Translations under genes and position numbers: made by a program | The notes under the pieces: generated by a model | The model's database searches: none | The model's input: the letters and a program-made list of their open reading frames with translations, nothing else | Told to the model about the DNA's origin: nothing | In this document: piece after piece, positions 1-5,523 of the stretch | How positions within the stretch are numbered: position 1 is the first letter of the stretch | Layout: every line of letters starts with the position of its first letter | From: an uncultured Rhodanobacteraceae bacterium | GTDB taxonomy: Bacteria > Pseudomonadota > Gammaproteobacteria > Xanthomonadales > Rhodanobacteraceae | Reading direction: 5' to 3' | Assembly (NCBI GenBank): GCA_937902695.1 | Contig: CALFNI010000395.1 | Coordinates: forward strand, 1 to 5,523 | DNA: 5,523 nt

Positions 1-1
1 G

Positions 2-1138
2 ATGCGCGTCACGGCGCGCCTACTGAGCGCGCCGAGCGGCGCCGCGCTCTGGGCCGGCACGTTCGACGAAGACTTCGGCGACGTTTTCGCCGTGCAGGAC
101 ACGATCGCCGAGAAAGTGGCCGGCGCGCTCTCGCTCGAGCTCGATCGGGGCGAGCAGCGCGCGATGTCGACGCGCGCCACGCGCAGCACCGCGGCGTACG
201 AGCTTTACTTGAACGGTCGCTACCACATCGGCAAGGTGACGCCGCCCGAGATCCGCGCCGGCATCGACTACTTCCGCAAGGCGATCGATCTCGATCCCGC
301 GTACGCGCTCGCGTACGCGGCGATGGCCGATTCGTATCGGCGCCTGCCGATCACCAGCGACGTCGATCCGAACGAGGCATTTCCGCTCGCCAAGGCCGCC
401 GCGCGGAAGGCGCTCGAGATCGACGACGCGCTCGCCGATGCGCACTCCGTGCTCGGCTGGGTCGCGCTCTGGTACGAGTGGAACTGGGCCGAGGCCGAAA
501 AGGAATTCCGCCGCGCGATCGAGCTGAATCCGAACGTCACCGAGGCGCATCTCGGCTATGGCGGGCTCCTGTCCAACACGGGCCGGCACGCAGAGGCGAT
601 GGCGCAGGCGCGGCGCGCGCTCGCGCTCGATCCGTTGTCGCCGCTCGTCGCCAGCATTGCATCGAGCTATGCGTTGAGCGCGGGCGACGTCGGCGAGGCG
701 CGCCGCCTTGCCGGCAAGGCGCTCGCGATCGATCCGGACTTCTGGGTGGCGCAGCTCACGCTCGGCGGTCTTGCGCTCGGCGCGAACCGCAACGGCGAGG
801 CCGTCGCCGAGTTCACGAAGGCGCGCGACGCATCCGGCGGCAGCCTGCAGGCCGTGTCGATGCTCGGCTATGCACAAGCGCGCTCGGGCGACACCACCGC
901 TGCGCGAACGCTCGTCGGCGAGCTGGAAGCGCGCGCGAAGAAACAGTACGTGCCCGCGACCAGCATCGCGACGATCTACAGTGGGCTTGGCGATACCGAG
1001 CAAGCCGTCGCGTGGCTGCAGCGCGCATATGAGCAGCGCGACGTGCGCATGTCGTTTCTGAAGGTCGATCGCCGGTGGGACGCGTTGCGCACGGATGCCA
1101 GGTTCGCAGCGATCGCGAAGGCCATGGACCTGAGGTGA
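2..1138 (+). CDS. TolB-like/TPR repeat protein, C-terminal part (5' end outside window)
   Basis: This is the 3' portion of a larger gene. The Met at base 2 is internal: the first visible residues (MRVTARLLSA, then ALWAGTFDEDFGDVFAVQD) match the end of the TolB-like domain, whose family pattern is 'VR-TAQLVDA..G..LWA..FD....DVFAVQD'. That domain normally follows about 100 residues of its own and an N-terminal module. After it come TPR-type helical pairs: about residues 84-115 (A-DYFRKAIDLDPAYALAYAAMADSY), 125-155, 160-190, 195-225, 229-258, 263-293 and 318-345. The tail 'RWDALRTDARFAAIAKAM' is the usual end of this family and resembles the end of the gene at 3690-5456. TPRs mediate protein-protein contacts. 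The missing N-terminus could be a CadC-like winged helix, a Ser/Thr kinase or a nucleotide cyclase, and cannot be told from here. It ends with TGA, 22 bases before the convergent oxidoreductase stop. Family assignment is firm; function is not. Confidence 0.85.
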   Translation: MRVTARLLSAPSGAALWAGTFDEDFGDVFAVQDTIAEKVAGALSLELDRGEQRAMSTRATRSTAAYELYLNGRYHIGKVTPPEIRAGIDYFRKAIDLDPAYALAYAAMADSYRRLPITSDVDPNEAFPLAKAAARKALEIDDALADAHSVLGWVALWYEWNWAEAEKEFRRAIELNPNVTEAHLGYGGLLSNTGRHAEAMAQARRALALDPLSPLVASIASSYALSAGDVGEARRLAGKALAIDPDFWVAQLTLGGLALGANRNGEAVAEFTKARDASGGSLQAVSMLGYAQARSGDTTAARTLVGELEARAKKQYVPATSIATIYSGLGDTEQAVAWLQRAYEQRDVRMSFLKVDRRWDALRTDARFAAIAKAMDLR

Positions 1139-1160
1139 CGACGGGCGCGCGCAGCTCGCC

Positions 1161-2126
1161 TCACTGCACGATATCGATGACCACCACGCCGGCCTTCTCA
1201 CCCGTCTGTACGTAGCGATACGCATCGGCGATATCCGCGAGCGGATATCGCCGGTCGATGACCGGAACGTACTGGCCCGCTTCGATCTTGTCTTTCAGAT
1301 CATTCACGAACGCCTGCGCGCTGCCGCGCTTCGGCAACGGAACGTCGACGCGCCTGCTGCCCGTGATCTTGGCCCACAGCAGGAAGAAAAGGTTCTGCGA
1401 CCACGGGCCGCGATCGGTCGAAGCAAACACGCCGCCGGGCTTGAGCAATCGCCGCCACCGGCCGATGCCGAGCTTGCCGACGGCGTCGAATACGAAATCG
1501 TGATGGCGGCCGAGCGTGTTGAACGCATCGGCGGTGTAGTCGACCGCGAAATCCGCGCCGAGCGATCGCACGAGCGCGAGGTGCCGGCCCGCGACGACCG
1601 CAGTCACCTCGGCGCCGCGTATCTTGGCGAGCTGCAGCGCGGCCGTTCCGATCGCGCCTGATGCGCCGTAGATCAGAACCTTGTGGCAGGGCCCGTAGTC
1701 GAACTTCTCGACACTCGCATTCGCGTAGTACGCGCCTTCGCAGAGAACGGCCTCGTCGAAGCGCAGGTTTCGCGGCATGGGCGCAATCGCGCCGCTCTCC
1801 GGCATGCAGAAATATTCGGCCTGCGCGCCGTCCTTCCGGAAGGGACACATGCCGAACACGTAATCGCCCGGCCTGAACAGGCCGACGCCTGCGCCGACCG
1901 CTTCGACGATGCCGGAGAAATCCATGCCGAGGATCCTGCGTCGCGACCGCCTGCCGCTCATGAATCCGATCAGCGTCGGGTGAAGCAGCTCGCCGCAATC
2001 AGTCCGGTTGACCGTCGTCGCGTGCACGCGGATCAGCACTTCGTCCGCGCCGGGCACCGGCGTCGGGACGTCGCGCACTTCGATGACGCCGGGCGATCCG
2101 TAACGCGCGATCGTGGCTGCCTTCAT
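1161..2126 (-). CDS. Zinc-independent MDR-family NAD(P)-dependent oxidoreductase (quinone reductase-like)
   Basis: This complete 321-residue protein has the usual length of medium-chain dehydrogenase/reductase enzymes. Residues about 27-125 form the GroES-like domain (DEVLIRVHATTVNRTDCG; ILGMDFSGIVEAVG; F-PGDYVFG). Residues about 145-260 form the Rossmann domain with the nucleotide-binding motif GASGAIG at 154-160, followed by LQLAK, and SLGADFAVDY at 188-197. The end (YPLADIADAYRYVQTGEKAGVVVI) is typical of the family. The catalytic-zinc ligand pattern of classical alcohol dehydrogenases (GHE) is replaced by GMDFSG, and the four-cysteine structural zinc loop is absent, so this should be a zinc-less reductase, probably NADPH-using and cytosolic. 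Its substrate, perhaps a quinone or enone, cannot be read from sequence. The ATG start is supported by GGGAGG four bases upstream and by a plausible promoter. It is divergent from the DUF711 gene and convergent with the left TPR gene. Confidence 0.93.
   Translation of the reverse strand: MKAATIARYGSPGVIEVRDVPTPVPGADEVLIRVHATTVNRTDCGELLHPTLIGFMSGRRSRRRILGMDFSGIVEAVGAGVGLFRPGDYVFGMCPFRKDGAQAEYFCMPESGAIAPMPRNLRFDEAVLCEGAYYANASVEKFDYGPCHKVLIYGASGAIGTAALQLAKIRGAEVTAVVAGRHLALVRSLGADFAVDYTADAFNTLGRHHDFVFDAVGKLGIGRWRRLLKPGGVFASTDRGPWSQNLFFLLWAKITGSRRVDVPLPKRGSAQAFVNDLKDKIEAGQYVPVIDRRYPLADIADAYRYVQTGEKAGVVVIDIVQ
1226..1253. repeat. Perfect 13-bp inverted repeat inside the MDR oxidoreductase gene
   Basis: CGGCGATATCCGC at 1226-1238 is followed by GA and then by its exact complement at 1241-1253. 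It lies in the 3' part of the oxidoreductase gene, encoding the conserved RRYPLADIAD stretch, and about 90 bases past the stop of the convergent TPR gene. The next pair outward, T1225-G1254, is not Watson-Crick. No T run follows on either strand. It could be coincidental codon choice or a transcript hairpin. Confidence 0.6.
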
Positions 2127-2130
2127 TCAC

Positions 2131-2136
2131 CCTCCC
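2131..2136 (-). promoter_or_regulatory. Shine-Dalgarno site of the MDR oxidoreductase gene
   Basis: On the minus strand the sequence GGGAGG, followed by GTGA, immediately precedes the ATG at 2126-2124. The spacing is four bases, short but acceptable because the purine run continues (GGGAGGGTGA). It supports 2126 as the start. Confidence 0.7.
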
Positions 2137-2168
2137 GAGCCGGGCGCACGCTCGCAATGCGCAATCGG

Positions 2169-2198
2169 ATGCTAGTCCTCGCGCGGGCGCGATGCCAA
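2169..2198 (-). promoter_or_regulatory. Candidate sigma70-type promoter for the MDR oxidoreductase
   Basis: Read on the minus strand, TTGGCA (2198-2193, five of six matches to TTGACA) is followed after 18 bases by TAGCAT (2174-2169, four of six matches to TATAAT, including the conserved first, second and last bases). Transcription would start near 2162, giving a leader of about 35 bases that contains the Shine-Dalgarno site. This is a visual match only; start-site data would decide. Confidence 0.45.
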
Positions 2199-2228
2199 CT
2201 TGCCCGCATGGGAAGAGGCCGAGCGGCG

Positions 2229-2258
2229 TATACAACGACCGGCCCGGCCTTGTATGGT
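2229..2258 (+). promoter_or_regulatory. Weak candidate promoter for the DUF711 gene with overlapping inverted repeat
   Basis: TATACA (2229-2234, four of six matches to a -35 box) and TATGGT (2253-2258, four of six matches to a -10 box) are separated by 18 bases. This would place the start near 2265, with a leader of about 28 bases. An inverted repeat overlaps both boxes: ATACAA at 2230-2235 and TTGTAT at 2250-2255 with 14 bases between. A further TTGTAT lies at 2275-2280. The arrangement suits an operator for a dimeric repressor, but no regulator is identified. Confidence in either role is low. Confidence 0.25.
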
Positions 2259-2281
2259 GCCGGAACGGGTTCTGTTGTATC

Positions 2282-2288
2282 GGGGGAG
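2282..2288 (+). promoter_or_regulatory. Shine-Dalgarno site of the DUF711 gene
   Basis: GGGGGAG lies four bases (CAAC) before the ATG at 2293. It decides the start: the same frame is open back to an ATG at 2200, but that alternative would put 31 non-hydrophobic residues ahead of a textbook signal peptide. Confidence 0.65.
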
Positions 2289-2292
2289 CAAC

Positions 2293-3525
2293 ATGAAACG
2301 CCTGATTCTCGCGTTACTTCTCTGCACGCTTGCTTTCACCGCGCACGCGGCGACGGATGCCGCCAAGCCGAAGGTCTCCGCGATCACCGCGTTCGTCCGC
2401 CTCGATCGTTCGACTTACGAGACGCAGATCGCGGACACGATGAAAGTGCTCAACGCCGCGCGGTCGGAGTTCGCGAGCCACGGCTACGAGACGCAGACCG
2501 TCCGCATCGTGACGCAGCCGTTCGCGCAGCTCGTGAAAGGCCTCTCGGATGAGCAGGCCCTGGTGTTCCTCAAAGCGCTCGACGATCTGTCGCAAAAGGA
2601 CGGATTCGCAGCGAACGTCGGCCCGGCGATGCTGCACGACGCCGACGACCCGGCCGCGATGCATCTGCTCGCAGAGGTGCTTTCGACGCTGCCGAACCTC
2701 AACGCGAGCGCGATCATCGCCGACGACGACGGCATCCACTGGAAGGCGATCGGCGAGAGCGCGAAGCTCGTGCGTTACGTGGCGGACCACAGCCCGCGCA
2801 GCCAGGGCAACTTCCAGTTCGCGGCCACGGCGATGGTGAAGCCGCTCGGTCCGTTCTATCCGGGCGCGTACCACATCGGCGCAGGCAAGGTGTTTTCGCT
2901 CGGATTCGAGGGCGCGGGTGTCGTGCAGGCCGCTTTCGGCGCGACGCATGGCGATTTCGACGGCGCCGTCGCGGCGTTGACGCGCGAGCTCTCGGTGCAT
3001 GCGCGCATCGGCGCGGAGGTCGGCAGCAAGGTGGCCGCGGCCAGCGGATGGACGTTCGCCGGCGTCGATCCGACGCCCGCGCCGCTCGGCGACGTATCGA
3101 TCGGCGATGCGATCGAGCGCTTCACCGGCGCGAAGTTCGGCTCGAGCGGCACGATGACGGCGGCGCTCGCGATCACGACGGCCGTGAAGGCGGTCCAGGT
3201 GAAGCAGGTCGGCTATTCGGGCCTGATGCTGCCGGTGATGGAAGACAAGCGGCTCGCGCAGCGCTGGGCGGAGAACGCCTACGAGATGGATGCGCTGCTC
3301 GCGTATTCGGCGGTGTGCGGCACCGGCCTCGATGCCGTGCCGTTGCCAGGCGACGTCAGCGAGGAACATCTCGCGAAGATCCTTGGCGACGTCGCGTCAC
3401 TCGCATGGAAATGGCACAAGCCGCTGTCCGCGCGCCTCCTGCCGGTCAAAGGCAAGAAGGGCGGCGACAAGACCGACTTCGAGAGCCGGTATCTCTTCAA
3501 TACGACGCTGCATCCGGCGGGTTGA
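2293..3525 (+). CDS. Exported DUF711 (UPF0210) family protein
   Basis: This 410-residue protein begins with a Sec-type signal peptide, MKRLILALLLCTLAFTAHA, with likely cleavage after the A-H-A at residues 17-19, so the mature protein should act in the periplasm or outside. The body shows DUF711 hallmarks. PFYPGAYH is at 187-194 and SLGFEGAGVV at 202-211. DPTPAPLGDVSIGDAIE is at 259-275, then KFGSSGT at 281-287. YSGLMLPVMED is at 308-318, YSAVCGTGLDAVPLPGD at 338-354, and KPLSARLLPVKGKKGGD at 376-392. I recall the family as structurally related to glycyl-radical enzyme barrels; no glycyl-radical motif (RVxGY type) is seen near this C-terminus. Cys342 in the CGTGLD motif is the only cysteine of the mature protein. 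The biochemical activity of the family is, to my knowledge, not established. It is divergently arranged with the MDR oxidoreductase, 166 bases away, and convergent with the right TPR gene. Family call is firm; role unknown. Confidence 0.9.
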   Translation: MKRLILALLLCTLAFTAHAATDAAKPKVSAITAFVRLDRSTYETQIADTMKVLNAARSEFASHGYETQTVRIVTQPFAQLVKGLSDEQALVFLKALDDLSQKDGFAANVGPAMLHDADDPAAMHLLAEVLSTLPNLNASAIIADDDGIHWKAIGESAKLVRYVADHSPRSQGNFQFAATAMVKPLGPFYPGAYHIGAGKVFSLGFEGAGVVQAAFGATHGDFDGAVAALTRELSVHARIGAEVGSKVAAASGWTFAGVDPTPAPLGDVSIGDAIERFTGAKFGSSGTMTAALAITTAVKAVQVKQVGYSGLMLPVMEDKRLAQRWAENAYEMDALLAYSAVCGTGLDAVPLPGDVSEEHLAKILGDVASLAWKWHKPLSARLLPVKGKKGGDKTDFESRYLFNTTLHPAG

Positions 3526-3547
3526 CGGGGAGCCTTGCTCGGCGTGT

Positions 3548-3651
3548 CCTCACCCTGACCCTCTCCCGCAAGCGGGAGAGGGGAAAAGATTCGGCAATCC
3601 CGGTTCGACCTCGTTTCCCCTCTCCCGCTCGCGGGAGAGGGTAGGGTGAGG
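3548..3651. repeat. Inverted pair of REP-like hairpin repeats between convergent genes
   Basis: Two near-identical units of about 38-40 bases face each other. The first (3548-3587) carries the stem CCCTCTCCCGC at 3559-3569 and its perfect complement at 3572-3582, with loop AA. The second (3614-3651, opposite orientation) carries the same 11-base stem at 3618-3628 and 3631-3641, with loop TC. Each unit is flanked on one side by CCTCACCCT and on the other by GGGGAAA; the first has one extra base next to its stem. A 26-base spacer separates them. Because the units are inverted, the whole element can also fold into one long hairpin. Similar palindromes are common in intergenic gaps of GC-rich gamma- and betaproteobacteria (from memory). 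The copies may slow exonucleases or help end the two converging transcripts. Confidence 0.8.
3559..3641. terminator. Possible bidirectional transcript end formed by the two hairpins
   Basis: Both genes flanking this gap run into it: DUF711 ends at 3525 and the right TPR gene at 3690. The two GC-rich 11-bp stems are the only strong structures available. Neither is followed by a T run in the direction of transcription (AAAA follows the first stem on the plus strand, and AAA follows the second on the minus strand), so this is not a classical intrinsic terminator. It may instead act with Rho or as a 3' end stabiliser. Confidence 0.3.
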
Positions 3652-3689
3652 GCAACCCGGCTCACGCCTCACGCCTCCACTCGAGCACT

Positions 3690-5456
3690 TCACCGAACAA
3701 GCCGCGCCTCCGCCGCCCGCGCGTCGGCGATCAGCGTCGCGAACCGCGGATCCTTGCGCAGCGGATCCCACGCCGGATCCGCTCCCAGCGATGCCGCCGA
3801 TACGACGTAGCCGGCCGGCGCCGTCAGCAACTCGCGCAGATGCCCGAGCGCCGACTCCGCGTCGCCGACCTGCGCCTCGATGCGTGCGAGCTCGGCAAGG
3901 TAGTACGACCCATCCAGCGCATCGCGCGAAATCGGTATCAGCTCGGTCGCGCGACGCGCCGACTTCAGCGCGGCATCCTTTGCGCCGAGTCCGGCGTGGA
4001 TATCGGCGAGGTTGATCCGCGCGACGGCCTGTTCGCCGTTTTCCCTGATCGATCCTTCGATCAGACGCTGCGCGTCGAGAAATGCCTCGCGCGCGGGCGC
4101 GGCGTCGCCTTTGAGCGCGAGCGCGCGCGCGCGCAACAGCGCGGACGGGGCTCGGCCGTTGTTTTCGTTGTCTGAAATCCAGTCGGGCGCGTGCGCGAGC
4201 GCGGCGAGCGCGTCGTCGGGCTGGCGGGTTCGGAGCGCGAGGTTCGCGCGCGCAAAGGTGACCGAACCTTGCGGGTCGTCGTCGGACGGGATCGCATCCA
4301 GCGCACGCTTCGCCGCGGCGGTGTCGCCGCTCATTTGCAGGACCGCGCTGCGATTCACGAGCGCCTCGACGTTGTCGGGCGCGATGGCGAGCGCACGCTC
4401 GTTGCTGATCAACGCATCGGCATAGCGTCGCATGTAGCCGAGCGTGTCCGCGATGTCGCGCGGCTGCCGCGTGTCGCGCGGATCGAGCGCGGCGGCTTGC
4501 TGAAGGCCCGCGACCGCTTCGTCGAGCTTGCCTTGCCGCCGGTGTACGAAGGCGATCGCTGCGATCACGTTCTTGTCGTTTGGCAGGCTGGCCTGCGCGA
4601 TCGCGAACTCGCTGAGGGCCGCCTCGTAGTCGCGATGTCCCCAGTAGTGGACGTAGCCCATCGCGAGATGCGCTTCGGGCAGGTCGGGCTGCAGTTCGAT
4701 CGCGCGCGCGGCGGCCATCGTCGCGGCTTCGAGCGTGGACGCGCGGCGATTGAAACTGAGCCGCCAGTAGCCATAGCTCTTGAGGAATGAAAGACGCGCA
4801 TAGGCGAGCGCGAAATCCGGATCCGCGGCGATCGCGCGCTCGTAGAGATCGGCGGCTTGCAGTTCCATGCCGGCGGGATCCTTCGCGCTCGTCGAATCGA
4901 TCTGATTGAGGAAATATTCGGCCTTGAGGAAGAGGTCGTACGCCTGCGGATTCTTCGTCGGCACCTTGCCGATGCGCGCGCTCTCCGCCGGCAGGAGTTT
5001 CGCCTTCAGCGCGTCGGCGACCTGCGCCGCGACGTCGCTCTGCACGGCGAACACGTCCTTGAGATCGCGATCGTAGTTCTGCGCCCAGAGGTGCGTGTCG
5101 CTCCGCGCGTCGATCAGCTGCAGGTTGATGCGCACCTTGTTCTCCGCTTTCTGCACGCTGCCTTCGAGCACGGCCGCGACGCCGAGCTCGCCGGCGACGG
5201 TGCGAAGGTTCGGCGGATGGCTGGCGTATTGCTCCGTCGAGGTGCGCGAGATGACCTTGAGGTCGTGGATGCCGGCGAGGCGGGTCAGGATCTCGTCCTG
5301 CATGCCGGTTGCGAAATAGGCGTTGGACTTGTCCTCGCTGAGATTGTCGAACGGCAGCACGGCGATCGATTTGAGGCTGGCGTCGGCCTTCACGTCGTGC
5401 GTCGGCGTTGCGACCGCGCGCGCGATCCCTTCGGCCTCGCGCCTGGGGGCCAGCAC
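3690..5456 (-). CDS. TolB-like/TPR repeat protein, truncated upstream by an in-frame amber codon
   Basis: The open segment gives 588 residues from a GTG codon. Residues about 29-155 are a TolB-like domain (KSIAVLPFDNLSEDKSNAYF, G51-x3-E55, LKVISRTS, VLEGSV, VRINLQLIDARSDTHLWAQNYDRDLKDVFAVQ). TPR-type helical pairs follow at about 197-225, 242-270, 275-304, 309-325, 333-360, 363-390, 478-505 and 513-545. The tail is 'AWDPLRKDPRFATLIADA', like the gene ending at 1138. The GTG is unlikely to be the true start. No Shine-Dalgarno site precedes it, and the frame upstream reads FGFDRF, then TAG at 5475-5477, then a hydrophobic stretch to the window edge. Known relatives have winged helix, transmembrane helix, 'FDKFVLxP', then TolB-like domain and TPRs. 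So this looks like the periplasmic half of a membrane-bound CadC-like regulator, split by a nonsense codon. A real mutation, a sequencing error or readthrough are all possible. Confidence 0.8.
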   Translation of the reverse strand: MLAPRREAEGIARAVATPTHDVKADASLKSIAVLPFDNLSEDKSNAYFATGMQDEILTRLAGIHDLKVISRTSTEQYASHPPNLRTVAGELGVAAVLEGSVQKAENKVRINLQLIDARSDTHLWAQNYDRDLKDVFAVQSDVAAQVADALKAKLLPAESARIGKVPTKNPQAYDLFLKAEYFLNQIDSTSAKDPAGMELQAADLYERAIAADPDFALAYARLSFLKSYGYWRLSFNRRASTLEAATMAAARAIELQPDLPEAHLAMGYVHYWGHRDYEAALSEFAIAQASLPNDKNVIAAIAFVHRRQGKLDEAVAGLQQAAALDPRDTRQPRDIADTLGYMRRYADALISNERALAIAPDNVEALVNRSAVLQMSGDTAAAKRALDAIPSDDDPQGSVTFARANLALRTRQPDDALAALAHAPDWISDNENNGRAPSALLRARALALKGDAAPAREAFLDAQRLIEGSIRENGEQAVARINLADIHAGLGAKDAALKSARRATELIPISRDALDGSYYLAELARIEAQVGDAESALGHLRELLTAPAGYVVSAASLGADPAWDPLRKDPRFATLIADARAAEARLVR

Positions 5457-5474
5457 GAAGCGGTCGAAACCGAA

Positions 5475-5522
5475 CTAGAAAAGGGCGAGCCCAAGCAACC
5501 AGATGATCATGAGACTCATCCG
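5475..5522 (-). pseudogene. Amber codon and upstream in-frame transmembrane segment of the right TPR gene
   Basis: Translating the minus strand from the right edge in the frame of the downstream TolB-like/TPR gene gives R, MSLMIIWLLGLALF, then TAG (5477-5475), then FGFDRFVLAPRR, which runs without shift into the TolB-like domain. The hydrophobic run before the stop plus FGF after it make one transmembrane helix of about 18 residues, followed by the juxtamembrane pattern seen in relatives (YFAFDKFVLDP, from memory). By that alignment the stop replaces Tyr, so TAC or TAT would have become TAG. The N-terminal domain, presumably a winged helix, lies beyond the window. Confidence 0.6.
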
Positions 5523-5523
5523 C

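Noticed and set aside
1139..1160. Terminator between the left TPR gene and the oxidoreductase
   Set aside because: The 22-base gap has only a short GCGC palindrome and no T run, which is not enough to call a terminator.
20..1225. Long open frame of 401 codons on the minus strand opposite the left TPR gene
   Set aside because: Its product is Arg/Ala/Glu-rich with no recognisable domain, and it lies antisense to a gene with clear family motifs. Such long shadows are normal in GC-rich codon-biased DNA.
2200..2292. Earlier in-frame ATG for the DUF711 gene
   Set aside because: It would bury the signal peptide behind 31 charged residues and lacks a good ribosome site, whereas GGGGGAG sits four bases before the ATG at 2293.
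2293..2352. Lipoprotein signal around Cys11 of the DUF711 protein
   Set aside because: The residues before the cysteine are LLL, not a lipobox, and a normal A-H-A cleavage site follows further on.
2314..3369. Open frame of 351 codons on the minus strand opposite DUF711
   Set aside because: The composition is dominated by Arg, Ala, Glu, Val and His with no motifs, and the plus strand carries a well-matched DUF711 protein.
3548..3651. CRISPR-like repeat pair
   Set aside because: There are only two units, in opposite orientation, each a self-contained hairpin, and no cas genes are present.
3749..3781. Three GGATCC sites within about 30 bases
   Set aside because: They come from repeated Asp-Pro codons in the conserved C-terminal motif of the TPR protein, not from a regulatory repeat.
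4121..4134. Alternating (GC)7 run that could form Z-DNA or slip
   Set aside because: It is explained by Arg-Ala-Arg-Ala codons in a TPR helix and is ordinary for this base composition.

Overview
The window comes from a GC-rich proteobacterium. Codons end almost always in G or C, CG dinucleotides are abundant, and a pair of 'CCCTCTCCCGC' hairpin repeats sits in the intergenic gap at 3548-3651. Those repeats, together with large TolB-like/TPR regulator proteins, recall the Lysobacterales (Xanthomonadales: Rhodanobacteraceae/Lysobacteraceae). A betaproteobacterium cannot be excluded. This placement is inferred from style, not from a marker gene. I see no rRNA, tRNA, CRISPR array, insertion sequence or phage gene.

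Layout, left to right. (1) 2-1138, plus strand: the C-terminal part of a TolB-like/TPR protein whose N-terminus lies off the left edge. (2) 1161-2126, minus strand: a complete zinc-independent MDR (quinone-reductase-like) NAD(P)-dependent oxidoreductase, convergent with gene 1 across a 22-base gap. (3) 2127-2292: a divergent promoter region with a fairly good sigma70-like promoter for the oxidoreductase, a weaker one for the rightward gene, and three copies of the hexamer TTGTAT. (4) 2293-3525, plus strand: a DUF711 (UPF0210) family protein carrying a Sec signal peptide. (5) 3526-3689: an intergenic gap with two hairpin repeats in inverted orientation between convergent genes. (6) 3690-5456, minus strand: a second TolB-like/TPR protein. 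Its reading frame continues upstream, past one in-frame TAG at 5475-5477, into a hydrophobic transmembrane-like stretch that runs to the right edge.

How the parts relate. The two outer genes belong to the same broad family (often N-terminal DNA-binding winged helix or kinase/cyclase module, then TolB-like domain, then TPRs) and point toward each other, enclosing the divergent oxidoreductase/DUF711 pair. No operon is visible: neighbouring genes alternate in strand. A regulatory link between the outer regulators and the inner enzymes is possible but unproven.

The best second looks are the amber codon inside the predicted transmembrane helix of the right-hand regulator, the exported DUF711 protein, the operator-like TTGTAT cluster, and a perfect 13-bp inverted repeat inside the oxidoreductase gene. 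I do not see a clear new multi-gene system.
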